A stretch of 32,382 nucleotides of DNA. It comes from an uncultured Verrucomicrobia subdivision 3 bacterium. Lineage in GTDB: Bacteria; Verrucomicrobiota; Verrucomicrobiia; Limisphaerales; UBA11358. Each line of letters begins with the position of its first letter. Within the stretch, counting starts at the first letter, position 1. Below the pieces are notes generated by a model that saw only the letters and a program-made list of their open reading frames with translations, did not search any database and was not told the origin of the DNA. Both the position numbers and the translations under genes were made by a program. Location of the stretch: assembly GCA_903820285.1 (NCBI GenBank), contig CAIJGS010000325.1, forward strand, positions 1 to 32,382, given 5' to 3'. This document shows positions 25,601 through 32,382 of the stretch, in pieces.

Positions 25601-27008
25601 CGTGCACGCGGATCTTTTCCGTGGCGAGCCATTCCACGCCGCACGTAAAGCCAAATCCACCCACCGGGCTGGTGAGGCCACAAAGACGGTTGCGCAACAG
25701 TGACCAGACACGTCCGCGCTTGGCCAGGCGGTCGTTATCGTGCGTCTCGGAATAATGGACGTAACTGCCCACACGTTCGTTCTGGCGGTTCGCGTAGTCC
25801 AGATACCAGGAAACTTCGTGGCCGGAATAGTTCTGAAACAGTTCCGAGTAAGCCCACTGCATGCCACCCTCGGTTAACAGGAGTTCAGTGGCGTCCCACG
25901 AGCCGCCCAGTCCTTCGAGCAGAAAAATGGCGGAGGAAAACTCATCCTGCACGCGGGCGATGATGTATTGCCACGCGGTGGCCGGAATCTTATAACCGGC
26001 ATCGCAGCGGAACCCATCCACCCCGCGCCGGCACCACGTGAGCAGCGAATCCGCAATGATGTCCCACAATTTTACCTCATCCTGTTCCAATTCCACCAAA
26101 TCCTCCCAGACGGTTCCCCACGCCCCGGGACTGGCAAATTCGCCATCCTGTTTTTTGAGGAAGAATTCCGGGTGATTTTCCTGCAAGGTCGAACCCCAGC
26201 CGGTGTGGTTGATGACAATATCAATGAAGATGCGTGCCCCGAGCGCGTGCGCGGCGCGGGTCAGTTCGCAAAACTGGTCGATGCCGGTCGTGCGCTTGTC
26301 AAACTCCACCAGCGCCGGGTCCACCGCGGTGAGATCCAGCGCGGCATACGGGCTGCCGAAGCGGCCAAAGCGTCCATAAGTAACCGGCGTGGGATGCACC
26401 GGCAGCAGATGGATGATGCGGCAGCCGAGCCGGGTGACGATGTGCGGCAACTGCCGGGCGAGATCGCGGAAGGTGCCCGAGGGCGGCAGCGTGGCGTAGC
26501 CCTGCGCCTCCAGGGATTTGAGCTGGGTCTCCAGCGCGGGCTCGGCGGTGCTGGCCAGGTTTTTGGTGGCACCGAACAGCCGGATAAACGCGCAGTAAAT
26601 CGTATTGGCCGTGCGGGCAAAATCAGGGTGCACGCAAATGCCCACGTCCGGACCGGCGGGCCAGTGCTGCCAGCCATTTTCGTCCAGCAGATAGGCTTTG
26701 GCTCTGAAATACCCGGCCTCGGCCAGGGGCAGTTCGATTTGCCAGCCGGTGTCGGTGCGCTGCATCGGCACATCGCGCCAGGAAGCCCCGTGCGCAGCGC
26801 TGCCGCCCGCATGGGCGCAGATAATTTCATGGCGGCTGGCAGCCGCGCGGCCGATGGTGGTGCGCAGCCGGGCGCGCCAGGTCTTGGGGGCGGTGGAAAA
26901 CTGCGCGTGCCGCAGAGTGAAAACAATTTTGTCGCCCACGAAACGCAACCGGCGCTCGCCGGGAGCCGGGGTCATCAAAGGGTTGGAGCCTGAAGCATTG
27001 CCATCCAT
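22656..27008 (-). CDS. bifunctional GH13-GH133 glycogen debranching enzyme-like protein
   Basis: This is one continuous 1450-residue frame. After an N-terminal beta-domain (about 20-130) comes a GH13 barrel with region I DIVINH (263-268), region II GFRCDAGY (D336, nucleophile), region III FLLEGLGG (E365) and region IV ETHDND (H423, D424), so all catalytic residues are present. Linker beta-domains follow. The last ~370 residues are an amylo-alpha-1,6-glucosidase domain of the GDE_C/GH133 type (YPWFLDWGRDSLICARGL, TLPNTIHGNDVSNRDTSDAPLWF, YHNGTAWTWTFPVF). The order GH13 then GH133 at about 1500 residues is that of the eukaryotic debranching enzyme AGL, which transfers a short glucan and then cuts the 1,6-branch. 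No signal peptide is seen, so a cytoplasmic role in glycogen breakdown is likely. Confidence 0.85.
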   Translation of the reverse strand: MDGNASGSNPLMTPAPGERRLRFVGDKIVFTLRHAQFSTAPKTWRARLRTTIGRAAASRHEIICAHAGGSAAHGASWRDVPMQRTDTGWQIELPLAEAGYFRAKAYLLDENGWQHWPAGPDVGICVHPDFARTANTIYCAFIRLFGATKNLASTAEPALETQLKSLEAQGYATLPPSGTFRDLARQLPHIVTRLGCRIIHLLPVHPTPVTYGRFGRFGSPYAALDLTAVDPALVEFDKRTTGIDQFCELTRAAHALGARIFIDIVINHTGWGSTLQENHPEFFLKKQDGEFASPGAWGTVWEDLVELEQDEVKLWDIIADSLLTWCRRGVDGFRCDAGYKIPATAWQYIIARVQDEFSSAIFLLEGLGGSWDATELLLTEGGMQWAYSELFQNYSGHEVSWYLDYANRQNERVGSYVHYSETHDNDRLAKRGRVWSLLRNRLCGLTSPVGGFGFTCGVEWLATEKIRVHGNTGLNWDSPDNIVPELAALNRLISDHPCFFDGARLTRLSPPDAPVYALLRESAEDLDSVLVLINTEPEKAQILTLDVFALRQPPGTFQFELLGQPLPGRSESGNITTFTLPPGAAYCLAPTARPAGLSGDLYRRGRAQAAWALESLNEIIAAEATDMADWCWLASQIERSPVDFLSAASEFAARAGTADKGSFAALLEQAASGDIFPRVVEWTLADIRRITPIPADHWLLVRDTVPFRATLQITSAGDDQAARHVQSIAAGTGHIACFPPRKVAADAGLQLERHATSQPTVTGTVRFLAPEPSLTTPRPKPADLVLLTNGIGGMARLCVDLGRVNSKYDCVLGANLNPTVPVDRHVFIKRLRAWVNADGFISALDFKNLAGFTAGPPAVWTFTASAGDGRIVSLQLSVEMLPEQNTTVLRFKRLAGEPAIGRALSATADVSLTVRFDIEDRNFHSETKRNGGADYHFSSNVHPLTDAAMPGFKFTPAVDRQLRIFADAGKYHPEAEWCENIPHPVEQTRGQTGSGDAYSPGWFELPVTEKTGVTLVATAENATKLAPVQSRKKAVAPSLLMDLTQAARQYVVRRDDGKTVIAGYPWFLDWGRDSLICARGLLAAGMTAELKQLLLTFAKFEKDGTLPNTIHGNDVSNRDTSDAPLWFAVVCEEFSDVAAKPKARGKTFFDTPVNDAGRTIRDVLTSIAENYLKGTPNDIAADADSLLIWSPSHFTWMDTNYPAGTPREGYPVEIQVLWIRLLRLLEKISPKANQKRWGDRAARAMESCEKLLWLPDQGWFADVLLAKARVIARDATPSDALRSNCLFAVSLGLVTSERAQRCVQAAQKYLVVPGGLRSLAPLPVTTPLPIWRDGRLLNNPLEPYWPRYEGDEDTRRKPAYHNGTAWTWTFPVFCEALARAWDFSPAAVAAAQSYLGSVTGVLNQGCLGQIPELLDGDAPHTQRGCDAQAWGVTEALRVWTLLAATQSTAS

Positions 27009-27072
27009 GGCTGATTACGATTTCGCAGGCGAGCCCAAAAAGCAAGCTGTTCGCACACAAATCCGAAAGGAA

Positions 27073-28080
27073 TCAAAAACTTCCCGCCGACCGGTTAACC
27101 AGCCAGGGCGGCAGGGAGGGATGGCGTGAATTGTTTACCACCGGCTTGTCATTGGGCGAAGCGAAGAGGCTGGGCAGAGGCTTCGGCCGGCCGATATTAT
27201 CCTTGAGCGGGGCATAGCCAAGACCCAGCGAATTGCCCGAAGCCGACGCACTGGCAGTCCCCGGACTCGCATAGAGGCCGGCGGTCTGACTGCCCGCATT
27301 CAACTGCTTGGGTGGCGCAGGATTGGGCGGCGAGAGAATTTGCCGGAACCGTTCCATTTCCGCCGTCTGGGCCGGATCGGGTTTGTTGTTGTAGCTGCTA
27401 TATGTCTCCGTGGGCGGGCTCCAAGAACTGGCCCACAGTGATCGGGGCGCCTGCTGGGGTTGCTTATTGAAGGTGGCCTCTTCCACCGCCGGATTGTCAA
27501 AAGTATGAACCTTGGAAAAACTGCTTTGCGAGCTGCGGAAAAACGAGCTGGCATCCTTGATCTGCGAATCCAGATTATTGTCCTCACGCCAGTTGCCGCC
27601 AAACAGGGAGGCGTGATCCGCCGCCGCATTGGTATTGATCCGCGACACTTCCAGCCGTTTGATGAAACGCTGCTCGGCAGTGAGGTTTTGATCCGGATCA
27701 TCCTGGCCCTTTTTACTGTTATCCTCCACGCCCAGGATTTCTTCCGGGGTCAGCAGCATCCAGTTTTTCTGGAGATCTTCCTGATGCTTCTGCCGTTGCA
27801 AATCGGCCTGAGTCCTTTGCTGCAAAGCTGCCGGATCAATCAGCGGGGTCGGATCGGCGGGCTGACTGAAGAGCACGGGGGGCGCGGAATATTGATCTAC
27901 GAATTTTTTCCGGTCATACGACTGCTGCCGGGCCGGCAGATACAGAACCGGATTAAGATGCACCGGTGCATAAGACGGCTCGCTGCTCGGGGAATTCGAC
28001 GGCTGGGCCACGGCACCAACACACCCTGCCAGCAGCGTGACTGCCAGCCATCCTGACATATTGGGTGAAAACCGTCTCAT
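27073..28080 (-). CDS. proline/glutamine-rich lipoprotein of unknown function
   Basis: The 335-residue protein starts MRRFSPNMSGWLAVTLLAGC, which has a basic start, a hydrophobic stretch and an LAGC lipobox ending at Cys20, so it is probably a lipoprotein. The Met at 28059 (M8) keeps the lipobox and is an alternative start. The rest is low-complexity and rich in Pro, Gln, Ser and Asn, with a short helical segment (about 85-150: LQQRTQADLQRQKHQEDLQKNW). It has no recognisable enzymatic domain and looks largely disordered. It lies 64 bp upstream of the debranching-enzyme gene and may share its transcript, although no functional link is evident. I do not recognise the family. Confidence 0.7.
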   Translation of the reverse strand: MRRFSPNMSGWLAVTLLAGCVGAVAQPSNSPSSEPSYAPVHLNPVLYLPARQQSYDRKKFVDQYSAPPVLFSQPADPTPLIDPAALQQRTQADLQRQKHQEDLQKNWMLLTPEEILGVEDNSKKGQDDPDQNLTAEQRFIKRLEVSRINTNAAADHASLFGGNWREDNNLDSQIKDASSFFRSSQSSFSKVHTFDNPAVEEATFNKQPQQAPRSLWASSWSPPTETYSSYNNKPDPAQTAEMERFRQILSPPNPAPPKQLNAGSQTAGLYASPGTASASASGNSLGLGYAPLKDNIGRPKPLPSLFASPNDKPVVNNSRHPSLPPWLVNRSAGSF

Positions 28081-28089
28081 TAGATTAAT

Positions 28090-28118
28090 ACTATACTCCC
28101 AAAATGCCGCTGCGTCAA
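28090..28118 (-). promoter_or_regulatory. strong sigma70 promoter giving a nearly leaderless lipoprotein mRNA
   Basis: On the minus strand TTGACG (28113-28118), a 17-bp spacer and TATAGT (28090-28095) fit the consensus closely. The expected transcription start, near 28083, is only about 3 nt before the ATG at 28080. The mRNA would be leaderless unless translation starts at 28059. Confidence 0.65.
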
Positions 28119-28122
28119 AAAG

Positions 28123-28368
28123 CTATTGTTTTTCATATTCACCCTTACCGATCCGCTTAAGTACCTGGAAGCCAGCTTTTTTGGCATCCGTGATCGAGAG
28201 CGGCTTCAGCTTGTGGGGGGTGGTGAAAGCCGAAATGATCTTCCGCACCGGTTTTTTGCAGGCCGGACAATGGGTCAGCGGGGCGGCCGAGAGTGGCCGG
28301 TTGAGCGTAAAAGTGCCGCCGCAAACCTTGCAGCTGCCTTCGCAGAGTTCATATTCGTATAACGGCAT
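28123..28368 (-). CDS. FmdB-family zinc-ribbon protein
   Basis: The 81-residue protein begins MPLYEY, typical of the family. It has one zinc ribbon made of two Cys pairs, CKVC (residues 13-16) and CPAC (34-37), followed by a basic tail with KPVRKIISAF. FmdB-like proteins are small putative regulators of unclear function, named after a formamidase-operon gene. The gene sits between the slipin terminator and the lipoprotein promoter and is probably a single transcription unit. Confidence 0.85.
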   Translation of the reverse strand: MPLYEYELCEGSCKVCGGTFTLNRPLSAAPLTHCPACKKPVRKIISAFTTPHKLKPLSITDAKKAGFQVLKRIGKGEYEKQ

Positions 28369-28389
28369 GAAATGGATGGGTGGAGGATT

Positions 28390-28430
28390 TTAAAAATACC
28401 CGCCCCTCCAGCTTAATGGAGCGGGGTGGG
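28390..28430 (-). terminator. terminator of the nfeD-slipin operon
   Basis: On the minus strand CCCC-GC-TCCA and TGGA-GGGGCGGG pair around TTAAGC with a 2-nt bulge, followed by TATTTTTAAAA. It lies about 40 bp after the slipin stop codon and just upstream of the FmdB gene. Confidence 0.6.
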
Positions 28431-28466
28431 GGATGAAATGTTCAAAAACAGCGTATGCCGGGCCGC

Positions 28467-29246
28467 TTATTTCTTCAAAAACGCGCTGAAGAGGTCAATC
28501 GGCAGCGGCAGGAACGTAGTGGTGTTGTGTTCGCTGGCCATTTCCCGCATGGTCTGCAAATAGCGCAACTGGAGCGCGATCGGTTCCTTGGCGATCATCG
28601 CCGCCGCCTGCACCATCTTCTCGGCGGCCTGAAATTCGCCCTCAGCGTTCACCACCTTGGCGCGACGTTCGCGTTCGGCTTCAGCCTGCTTGGCCATCGC
28701 GCGCTTCATGCTGTCCGGCAGGGCCACATCCTTGATTTCCACCGTGGTCACCTTGATGCCCCACGGCTCCGTCTGACGGTCGATGATTTCCTGGAGCTTC
28801 TGGTTGATCGTATCGCGTTGCGAAAGCAGGTCATCCAGCGAGGCCTGACCCAGCACGCTCCGCAGTGTCGTCTGCGCGATCAGCGAGGTGGCTTTCCAGT
28901 AATTCTCCACCTTCACTATTGCGTCCGCCGGGTTGATCACCCGGAAATATACCACCGCGTCCACCGTGGCCGGCACGTTGTCTTTGGTCATGATCTCCTG
29001 TTTGGAAACGTCAATCGTCACCACCCGCAGCGAAATCCGTTCCATACGGTCCACGCCGGGAATCAGCAGGATCAATCCGGGGCCCTTCGCGCCCACCAGA
29101 TTGCCGAAGCGGAAGATCACGCCGCGCTCGTATTCGCGCAGAATGCGCACAGCTTGGGGCGCGATGAAGAGCAGGGCTAAAATGCCGACCACCACGAACG
29201 GCGTGCTGGCCCCCATGAATTTGGTCAGGGCGGTGATGATTTCCAT
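28467..29246 (-). CDS. slipin (SPFH/stomatin-like membrane protein)
   Basis: The 259-residue protein has one N-terminal membrane helix (about 15-30, [16 protein letters not shown]). An SPFH domain follows, with [14 protein letters not shown] (37-50), [21 protein letters not shown] (54-74) and [16 protein letters not shown] charged coiled-coil segment comes next ([20 protein letters not shown]), then a C-terminal [10 protein letters not shown] motif. This is the prokaryotic stomatin pattern. Slipins oligomerise in membrane microdomains and are often encoded beside NfeD proteins, whose protease domain can cut stomatin C-termini in archaea. Here it follows the NfeD gene by 12 bp, so the two are almost certainly one operon and one functional unit. 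Confidence 0.95.
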   Translation of the reverse strand: MEIITALTKFMGASTPFVVVGILALLFIAPQAVRILREYERGVIFRFGNLVGAKGPGLILLIPGVDRMERISLRVVTIDVSKQEIMTKDNVPATVDAVVYFRVINPADAIVKVENYWKATSLIAQTTLRSVLGQASLDDLLSQRDTINQKLQEIIDRQTEPWGIKVTTVEIKDVALPDSMKRAMAKQAEAERERRAKVVNAEGEFQAAEKMVQAAAMIAKEPIALQLRYLQTMREMASEHNTTTFLPLPIDLFSAFLKK

Positions 29247-29258
29247 ATGCTTTAGGTT

Positions 29259-30521
29259 CTAATGTTTCGGTTTCACCTGCAAGGTCAGTCCCGTCAGGCC
29301 GGTAATTTCCACGGACTGGCCCGCGGCCACCGTTACCGGGCTGACCGCATTCCACGTTTCTCCTCCGATAAACACCTTGCCGCCCGCCGAGTCAATCCCG
29401 GAAATCGCCTGCGCCACCTGGCCCAGCATCGCCTCCCGACCCGACCGCGCCGGGGCGAACTGCGCGCGCAGCCCCTTCGCCACAATGAAAATGAAGAACA
29501 ACGAAGTCACACCCGTCGCCGCCACGATCCACGACAGCGGCAGCACCAAGGCCGATCCCGTATCGCGGAACAGCAGCAGCAATCCCAGGAAAAACGCAAT
29601 AATGCCCCCGCCCGTCAGAATTCCATGTGTGGGCGCAAACACATCTACAATGAACAGGGCCACCGCCAGCCCCACCAGCACCATGCCCGTGAGATTCAGC
29701 GGTAAAATGGCGTACATATACAGCAGCAACACCAGCGCAATCGCCCCCGCCACGCCCGGCAAAATCGCGCCCGGGTTGCTCATCTCGCCAATGACACCGT
29801 AAATCGCAATCAACATGAGCAGCAGCATGATTTCCGGCCGCCACAACAGTTGAAACAGCTTCTCGCCGGCCACCTGCGGGATTTCCGCCACCGTCGCGTG
29901 CGCTGTGTTGAGGGTCCGGCCGTTGACCGTGCGGCCATCCAGTTGCCCGAGCAGATCGGGAATATTGGTGGCGATCAGATCAATCACGTTATTCGTCAGC
30001 GCGGCTTCGGCCGTGGCCGCCTGGCTTTGCCGCACGGCGGATTCCGCCCACTCCCCATTGCGCCGCCGCTTGTCCGTGATGTTCTTCATCAGTTGCGTGG
30101 CGTCATTCTCCATCTTCTCCTTCATCACATCGCTCACCCCGCCGCCATTGGCATCCACCGGATGCGCCGCGCCCAGCCGCGAATGCGGCGCCATCGCCGC
30201 CACGTCCGCCGCCAGGGTGATGAACGTGCCCGCGCTGTCCGCGCCCGCGCCCTCCGGCGCGACATATACCACCACGGGAATTTTGGCCGCGAAAAAACCT
30301 TCAACAATCTGTTTGGTGGAATCCATCAGCCCGCCGGGAGTATCGAGTTGGAGAATGAGACACTCATCGTTTTGCGCCGTGGCCGTCTCCAGCGCACGGG
30401 CAATATAAGTCGCCGTGGCCGGTCCGATGGCCCCGTCCACGCGGATCAACCCCACCTGACCCGCCGGTGCCGAAACGCCGGTGAGCAGCCCGAGCACCGC
30501 CATGAACCAAAACCGCCACAT
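29259..30521 (-). CDS. NfeD-family membrane serine protease (ClpP-like domain plus NfeD domain)
   Basis: The Met at 30521 opens a signal sequence (MWRFWFMAVLGLLTGVSAPA); the track start at 30719 adds 66 unlikely residues, and the Met at 30593 is an alternative. The product is 420 residues. The ClpP-like protease domain (about 22-235) has LQLDTPGG (58-64), ADSAGTFIT with the putative nucleophile S96, and ITDKRRRNGEWA with the putative base K151, a Ser-Lys dyad. Four to six membrane helices follow (about 245-370), then a C-terminal OB-fold NfeD domain (GKVFIGGETWNAVS). The residue before the serine is Asp where many family members have a small residue. It probably processes slipin or other membrane proteins. 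It overlaps no neighbour and precedes slipin by 12 bp. Confidence 0.92.
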   Translation of the reverse strand: MWRFWFMAVLGLLTGVSAPAGQVGLIRVDGAIGPATATYIARALETATAQNDECLILQLDTPGGLMDSTKQIVEGFFAAKIPVVVYVAPEGAGADSAGTFITLAADVAAMAPHSRLGAAHPVDANGGGVSDVMKEKMENDATQLMKNITDKRRRNGEWAESAVRQSQAATAEAALTNNVIDLIATNIPDLLGQLDGRTVNGRTLNTAHATVAEIPQVAGEKLFQLLWRPEIMLLLMLIAIYGVIGEMSNPGAILPGVAGAIALVLLLYMYAILPLNLTGMVLVGLAVALFIVDVFAPTHGILTGGGIIAFFLGLLLLFRDTGSALVLPLSWIVAATGVTSLFFIFIVAKGLRAQFAPARSGREAMLGQVAQAISGIDSAGGKVFIGGETWNAVSPVTVAAGQSVEITGLTGLTLQVKPKH

Positions 30522-30983
30522 AAGAAAACTACTGCTACCATGGCAACCTAACAGACCGGCCGCCCAGCGCAAATGAAACTTATGCTTACCCATGGGAGTC
30601 TCAGCCAACTTGGAAATCCATGTTGGACGATGGCAAACCCATTTTGCTAGGGTCAAATTATGTTTGGACGCGACCATGAAAAATATGTGTCTGAAAAAGA
30701 AGTTCGCGATGATGTGCACGATAATTTGTGGTTTTCGGGCAGTCTGGTAGTTTTATTGGATGTTTAATGTTGGTCGGATTTTTTTGATTCCCTTCATCTT
30801 GAATTTGCTGGAATTGATTAAATTGCGACGAAACGATAGAAAAAATAAATGACGGATCAACTTTACGAGTCACCCAACTCAGCCAGCCCGACCAGAAAAC
30901 CTATTTGGCGGTTGCTGTAAAGAGCTTGGCGATGGTGCCGGGTTTACTCTATACGCCATGCCCCGCGGCAAGCGCACCCCATC
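30522..30983. other. AT-rich intergenic region between divergent genes
   Basis: These 462 bp separate the nfeD start (minus) from the frameshifted membrane-protein gene (plus). The middle, 30650-30850, is clearly AT-rich compared with its surroundings. The ORF at 30658-30873 has no recognisable product. No RNA gene was recognised. Confidence 0.5.
30926..30954 (+). promoter_or_regulatory. weak promoter candidate for the gene at 30984
   Basis: TTGGCG (30926-30931), a 17-bp spacer and CTATAC (30949-30954) lie 30 bp before the ATG. The -10 matches the consensus only partly. Confidence 0.3.
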
Positions 30984-31429
30984 ATGAATACTCCCCAAGA
31001 AGCAATGCTTGAGATAAGTTATCCGAAGGCGCTTTTGGTTACGCTGCCCTCGATGGCTTGCTTCGTCGCTTTTCCTTTCGTCAACGGCAAACCCACCAGC
31101 GATCCTTTATTCAATGGTTCGCTTCTGGTCATGGCCGTTGTCATGGCGTTTGTCTTTGCCGGTTGCCTGTGTTTTGTGCTTCGCTGCAAGATTGGTTGTG
31201 ATGGTTTGCGTTCGGCGGTGCCGACATTTTACCAGTACGTTCTGCGCTGGGAAGACATCGCCGTTGTGCGAGGTTTTGTAACGCCATTTTACGTGGTCAA
31301 ATCTTCAGCATTCGGGCCAATGTGCATTTGCCACGCCGGTTTCTCCTCAAGCGACCAGACAGCCTCAGAGAGGCTATTGACCAGTATGCACCGGCAGAGA
31401 ACATTCTTCGCAAGAAGTTGGTGACCTAA
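30984..31429 (+). pseudogene. small membrane protein gene with a C-terminal frameshift
   Basis: The first frame encodes a protein with two membrane helices (about 15-33 and 46-66) followed by KIGCDGLRSAVPTFYQYVLRWEDIAVV-like beta strands, reminiscent of bacterial PH-like domains. After AFGPMCI (near 31327) this frame becomes nonsense-like (CHAGFSSSDQTASER). The frame one base back reads LPRRFLLKRPDSLREAIDQ and ends KKLVT-stop at 31427-31429, a natural-looking C-terminus. Adding one T to TTT at 31327-31329 joins the two halves exactly. This is either a true inactivating deletion or a sequencing error in a short T run. The function is unknown. Confidence 0.65.
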
Positions 31430-31512
31430 CCACCGGCTTGGAAAAAACGCAAATATTGTGGCACAGAACATCCTGACTCAGCCGCCACCCGCCGCCCACA
31501 TAAACGACTGGT

Positions 31513-31954
31513 TCAATTTTGTTTGGAATTGAGTTTGTGTATGCTGCGGGCGAGGAGCGCATAACGTCTGCCGAAAGTGAATGCGTGAAAATCCGGGAGC
31601 AACTTGCGTATATGACCGCACATGGCATCAATGACACGGATGCGCGCTCCCCAAAAACGGATATGGGAACCGTCCGAAAATCTGAACACGACCGCAAATA
31701 ATCCCCGGCCGACCTGCACGGACACTAGCTGGGAAAGGGGACGCTGTTTCAGCACAAATTGTCGGCAAAACCACCAGCGGGACAATGACGCCAATGACCA
31801 AAGCCCCGACAACTGCCGTTGGCCAGTCCTTGGCGAGTCGGCCATCATGGTAAAAACTCACGCCGAAACAGACTCCGGCAAAAGCACCCAACATCACGCT
31901 GCCCAAGGCGGCGCGTCCCAAATCGGCCATGGTGTTGCCGTAAATCTTGCTCAT
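31513..31954 (-). pseudogene. small membrane protein gene split between two frames
   Basis: The frame starting at 31954 gives MSKIYGNTMADLGRAALGSV and two membrane helices (about 16-34 and 47-66, AVVGALVIGVIVPLVVLP), then turns into Arg/Gly/Pro-rich text. From about 31760 a second minus frame reads FVLKQRPLSQLVSVQ, then FRFSDGSHIRFWGARIRVI, and stays open to 31513, again like the beta-rich tail of a PH-like membrane protein. An indel near 31755-31765 would fuse them into about 145 residues. The layout matches its convergent neighbour at 30984-31429, and both appear broken. It starts 6 bp after the SGNH-hydrolase stop codon. Confidence 0.5.
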
Positions 31955-31960
31955 CTGCGT

Positions 31961-32293
31961 TCACCGCATCAGCGCCAGCACTTCCCCGCGAATTTTCGCG
32001 CCCAAAATTCCGTAGCCGGTGGCATTGATATGCACGCCGTCGGAGTAGAGTTTGGGATCCGGCACGCCATCGGGTCCGCGAAAGGCGGCACCGAAATCAC
32101 GAAACGTCAGCCACGGTACATCGGTTAGCTGTGCCGCCAGCAAGGTGTTTACTTTTTCCGTGATGGCCGGGCGCGGCGGCTTTTCATCGTGCCGCGGGAG
32201 GATGCCGAGCACCAGAATCTTGGCGCCGGGTTGCTTCGCGTGGGCGGCGGCACAGACGGCTTCAATGCCGGCAGCAATATCTTCTGGTGTCAC
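31961..32293 (-). CDS. SGNH/GDSL hydrolase, C-terminal half only
   Basis: The frame reads TPEDIAAGIEAVCAAAHAKQ, KILVLGILPR and finally SDGVHINATGYGILGAKI, which is SGNH block V with the catalytic Asp and His (DGVH). The apparent start is a GTG. The same frame continues upstream for about nine codons (LNLNRTVV) to a TGA at roughly 32330-32335, so the N-terminal half with the GDS serine and the GTN block is missing. A second frame shows PEIILS just upstream, suggesting a frameshift or a junction with foreign DNA near 32300-32330. The fragment is probably inactive. Only about 50 bp remain to the window edge, so the rest cannot be judged. Confidence 0.65.
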   Translation of the reverse strand: MTPEDIAAGIEAVCAAAHAKQPGAKILVLGILPRHDEKPPRPAITEKVNTLLAAQLTDVPWLTFRDFGAAFRGPDGVPDPKLYSDGVHINATGYGILGAKIRGEVLALMR

Positions 32294-32382
32294 TACTGTC
32301 CGGTTAAGATTTAGCTGAGAATGATTTCAGGTCGGTAAAACCTGTATATATCCACTGTTCGGTCATTTTTCGATTTCAATTC

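Noticed and set aside
25968-26993. Plus-strand ORF of 341 residues
   Set aside because: Opposite-strand shadow of the GH13 part of the debranching enzyme.
28455-29180. Plus-strand ORF of 241 residues
   Set aside because: Shadow of the slipin gene.
1-32382. CRISPR arrays, rRNA genes or riboswitches
   Set aside because: No regularly spaced repeats, rRNA motifs or recognisable riboswitch cores were seen on either strand.

Overview
The window reads as a chromosomal segment of a Verrucomicrobiota bacterium (Pedosphaera/Limisphaera-like; my inference). The reasons are three PEP-CTERM proteins in a row, a pseudopilin with the DGH(V)-type C-terminus common in Verrucomicrobiota and Planctomycetota, a large LamG/Ig/beta-strand-repeat secreted protein, a small TIGR03067-like secreted protein, a XylR-type regulator beside glycoside hydrolases, and genes that mostly lack clear Shine-Dalgarno sequences.

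Left part (1-16338). The edge carries the first codons of a probable ISL3-type transposase. From about 290 to 16338 lies a glycan-degradation locus, all on the minus strand. In transcription order it holds a clan-D alpha-galactosidase, a XylR/AraC-type regulator, a LamG/Ig adhesin-like protein, a pseudopilin, a degenerate SGNH-like protein, a GH36 alpha-galactosidase, a GH97 enzyme and a GH95 fucosidase-type enzyme. The hydrolases have signal peptides and no transporter is present. The natural reading is that exported enzymes strip alpha-galactosyl and alpha-fucosyl (or L-galactosyl) ends from a glycan, while the regulator senses a released sugar. An intact tRNA-Val(GAC) lies at 16339-16413, and a 30-nt copy of its 3' end (29/30 identical) lies at 262-291 in the same orientation. 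This is the geometry left by site-specific integration into a tRNA gene, so the locus may be a 16-kb genomic island. No integrase is visible inside it.

Middle part (16414-20053). Three PEP-CTERM genes follow on the plus strand, each with its own sigma70-like promoter and its own terminator hairpin. The first encodes a six-repeat beta-propeller-like protein. The other two are tandem choice-of-anchor-A paralogs that also share a leader motif. The exosortase that would process them is not in the window.

Right part (20064-32382). This is mostly conserved chromosome: typA (bipA); a small TIGR03067-like protein; a 1450-residue GH13-GH133 fusion resembling the eukaryotic bifunctional glycogen debranching enzyme; a lipoprotein with a strong, nearly leaderless promoter; an FmdB-type zinc ribbon; and an NfeD protease-slipin pair. 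The last 1.5 kb is decaying: two frameshifted small membrane-protein genes and an SGNH hydrolase without its N-terminal half.

All family calls come from reading motifs in the translations. No database search was run.
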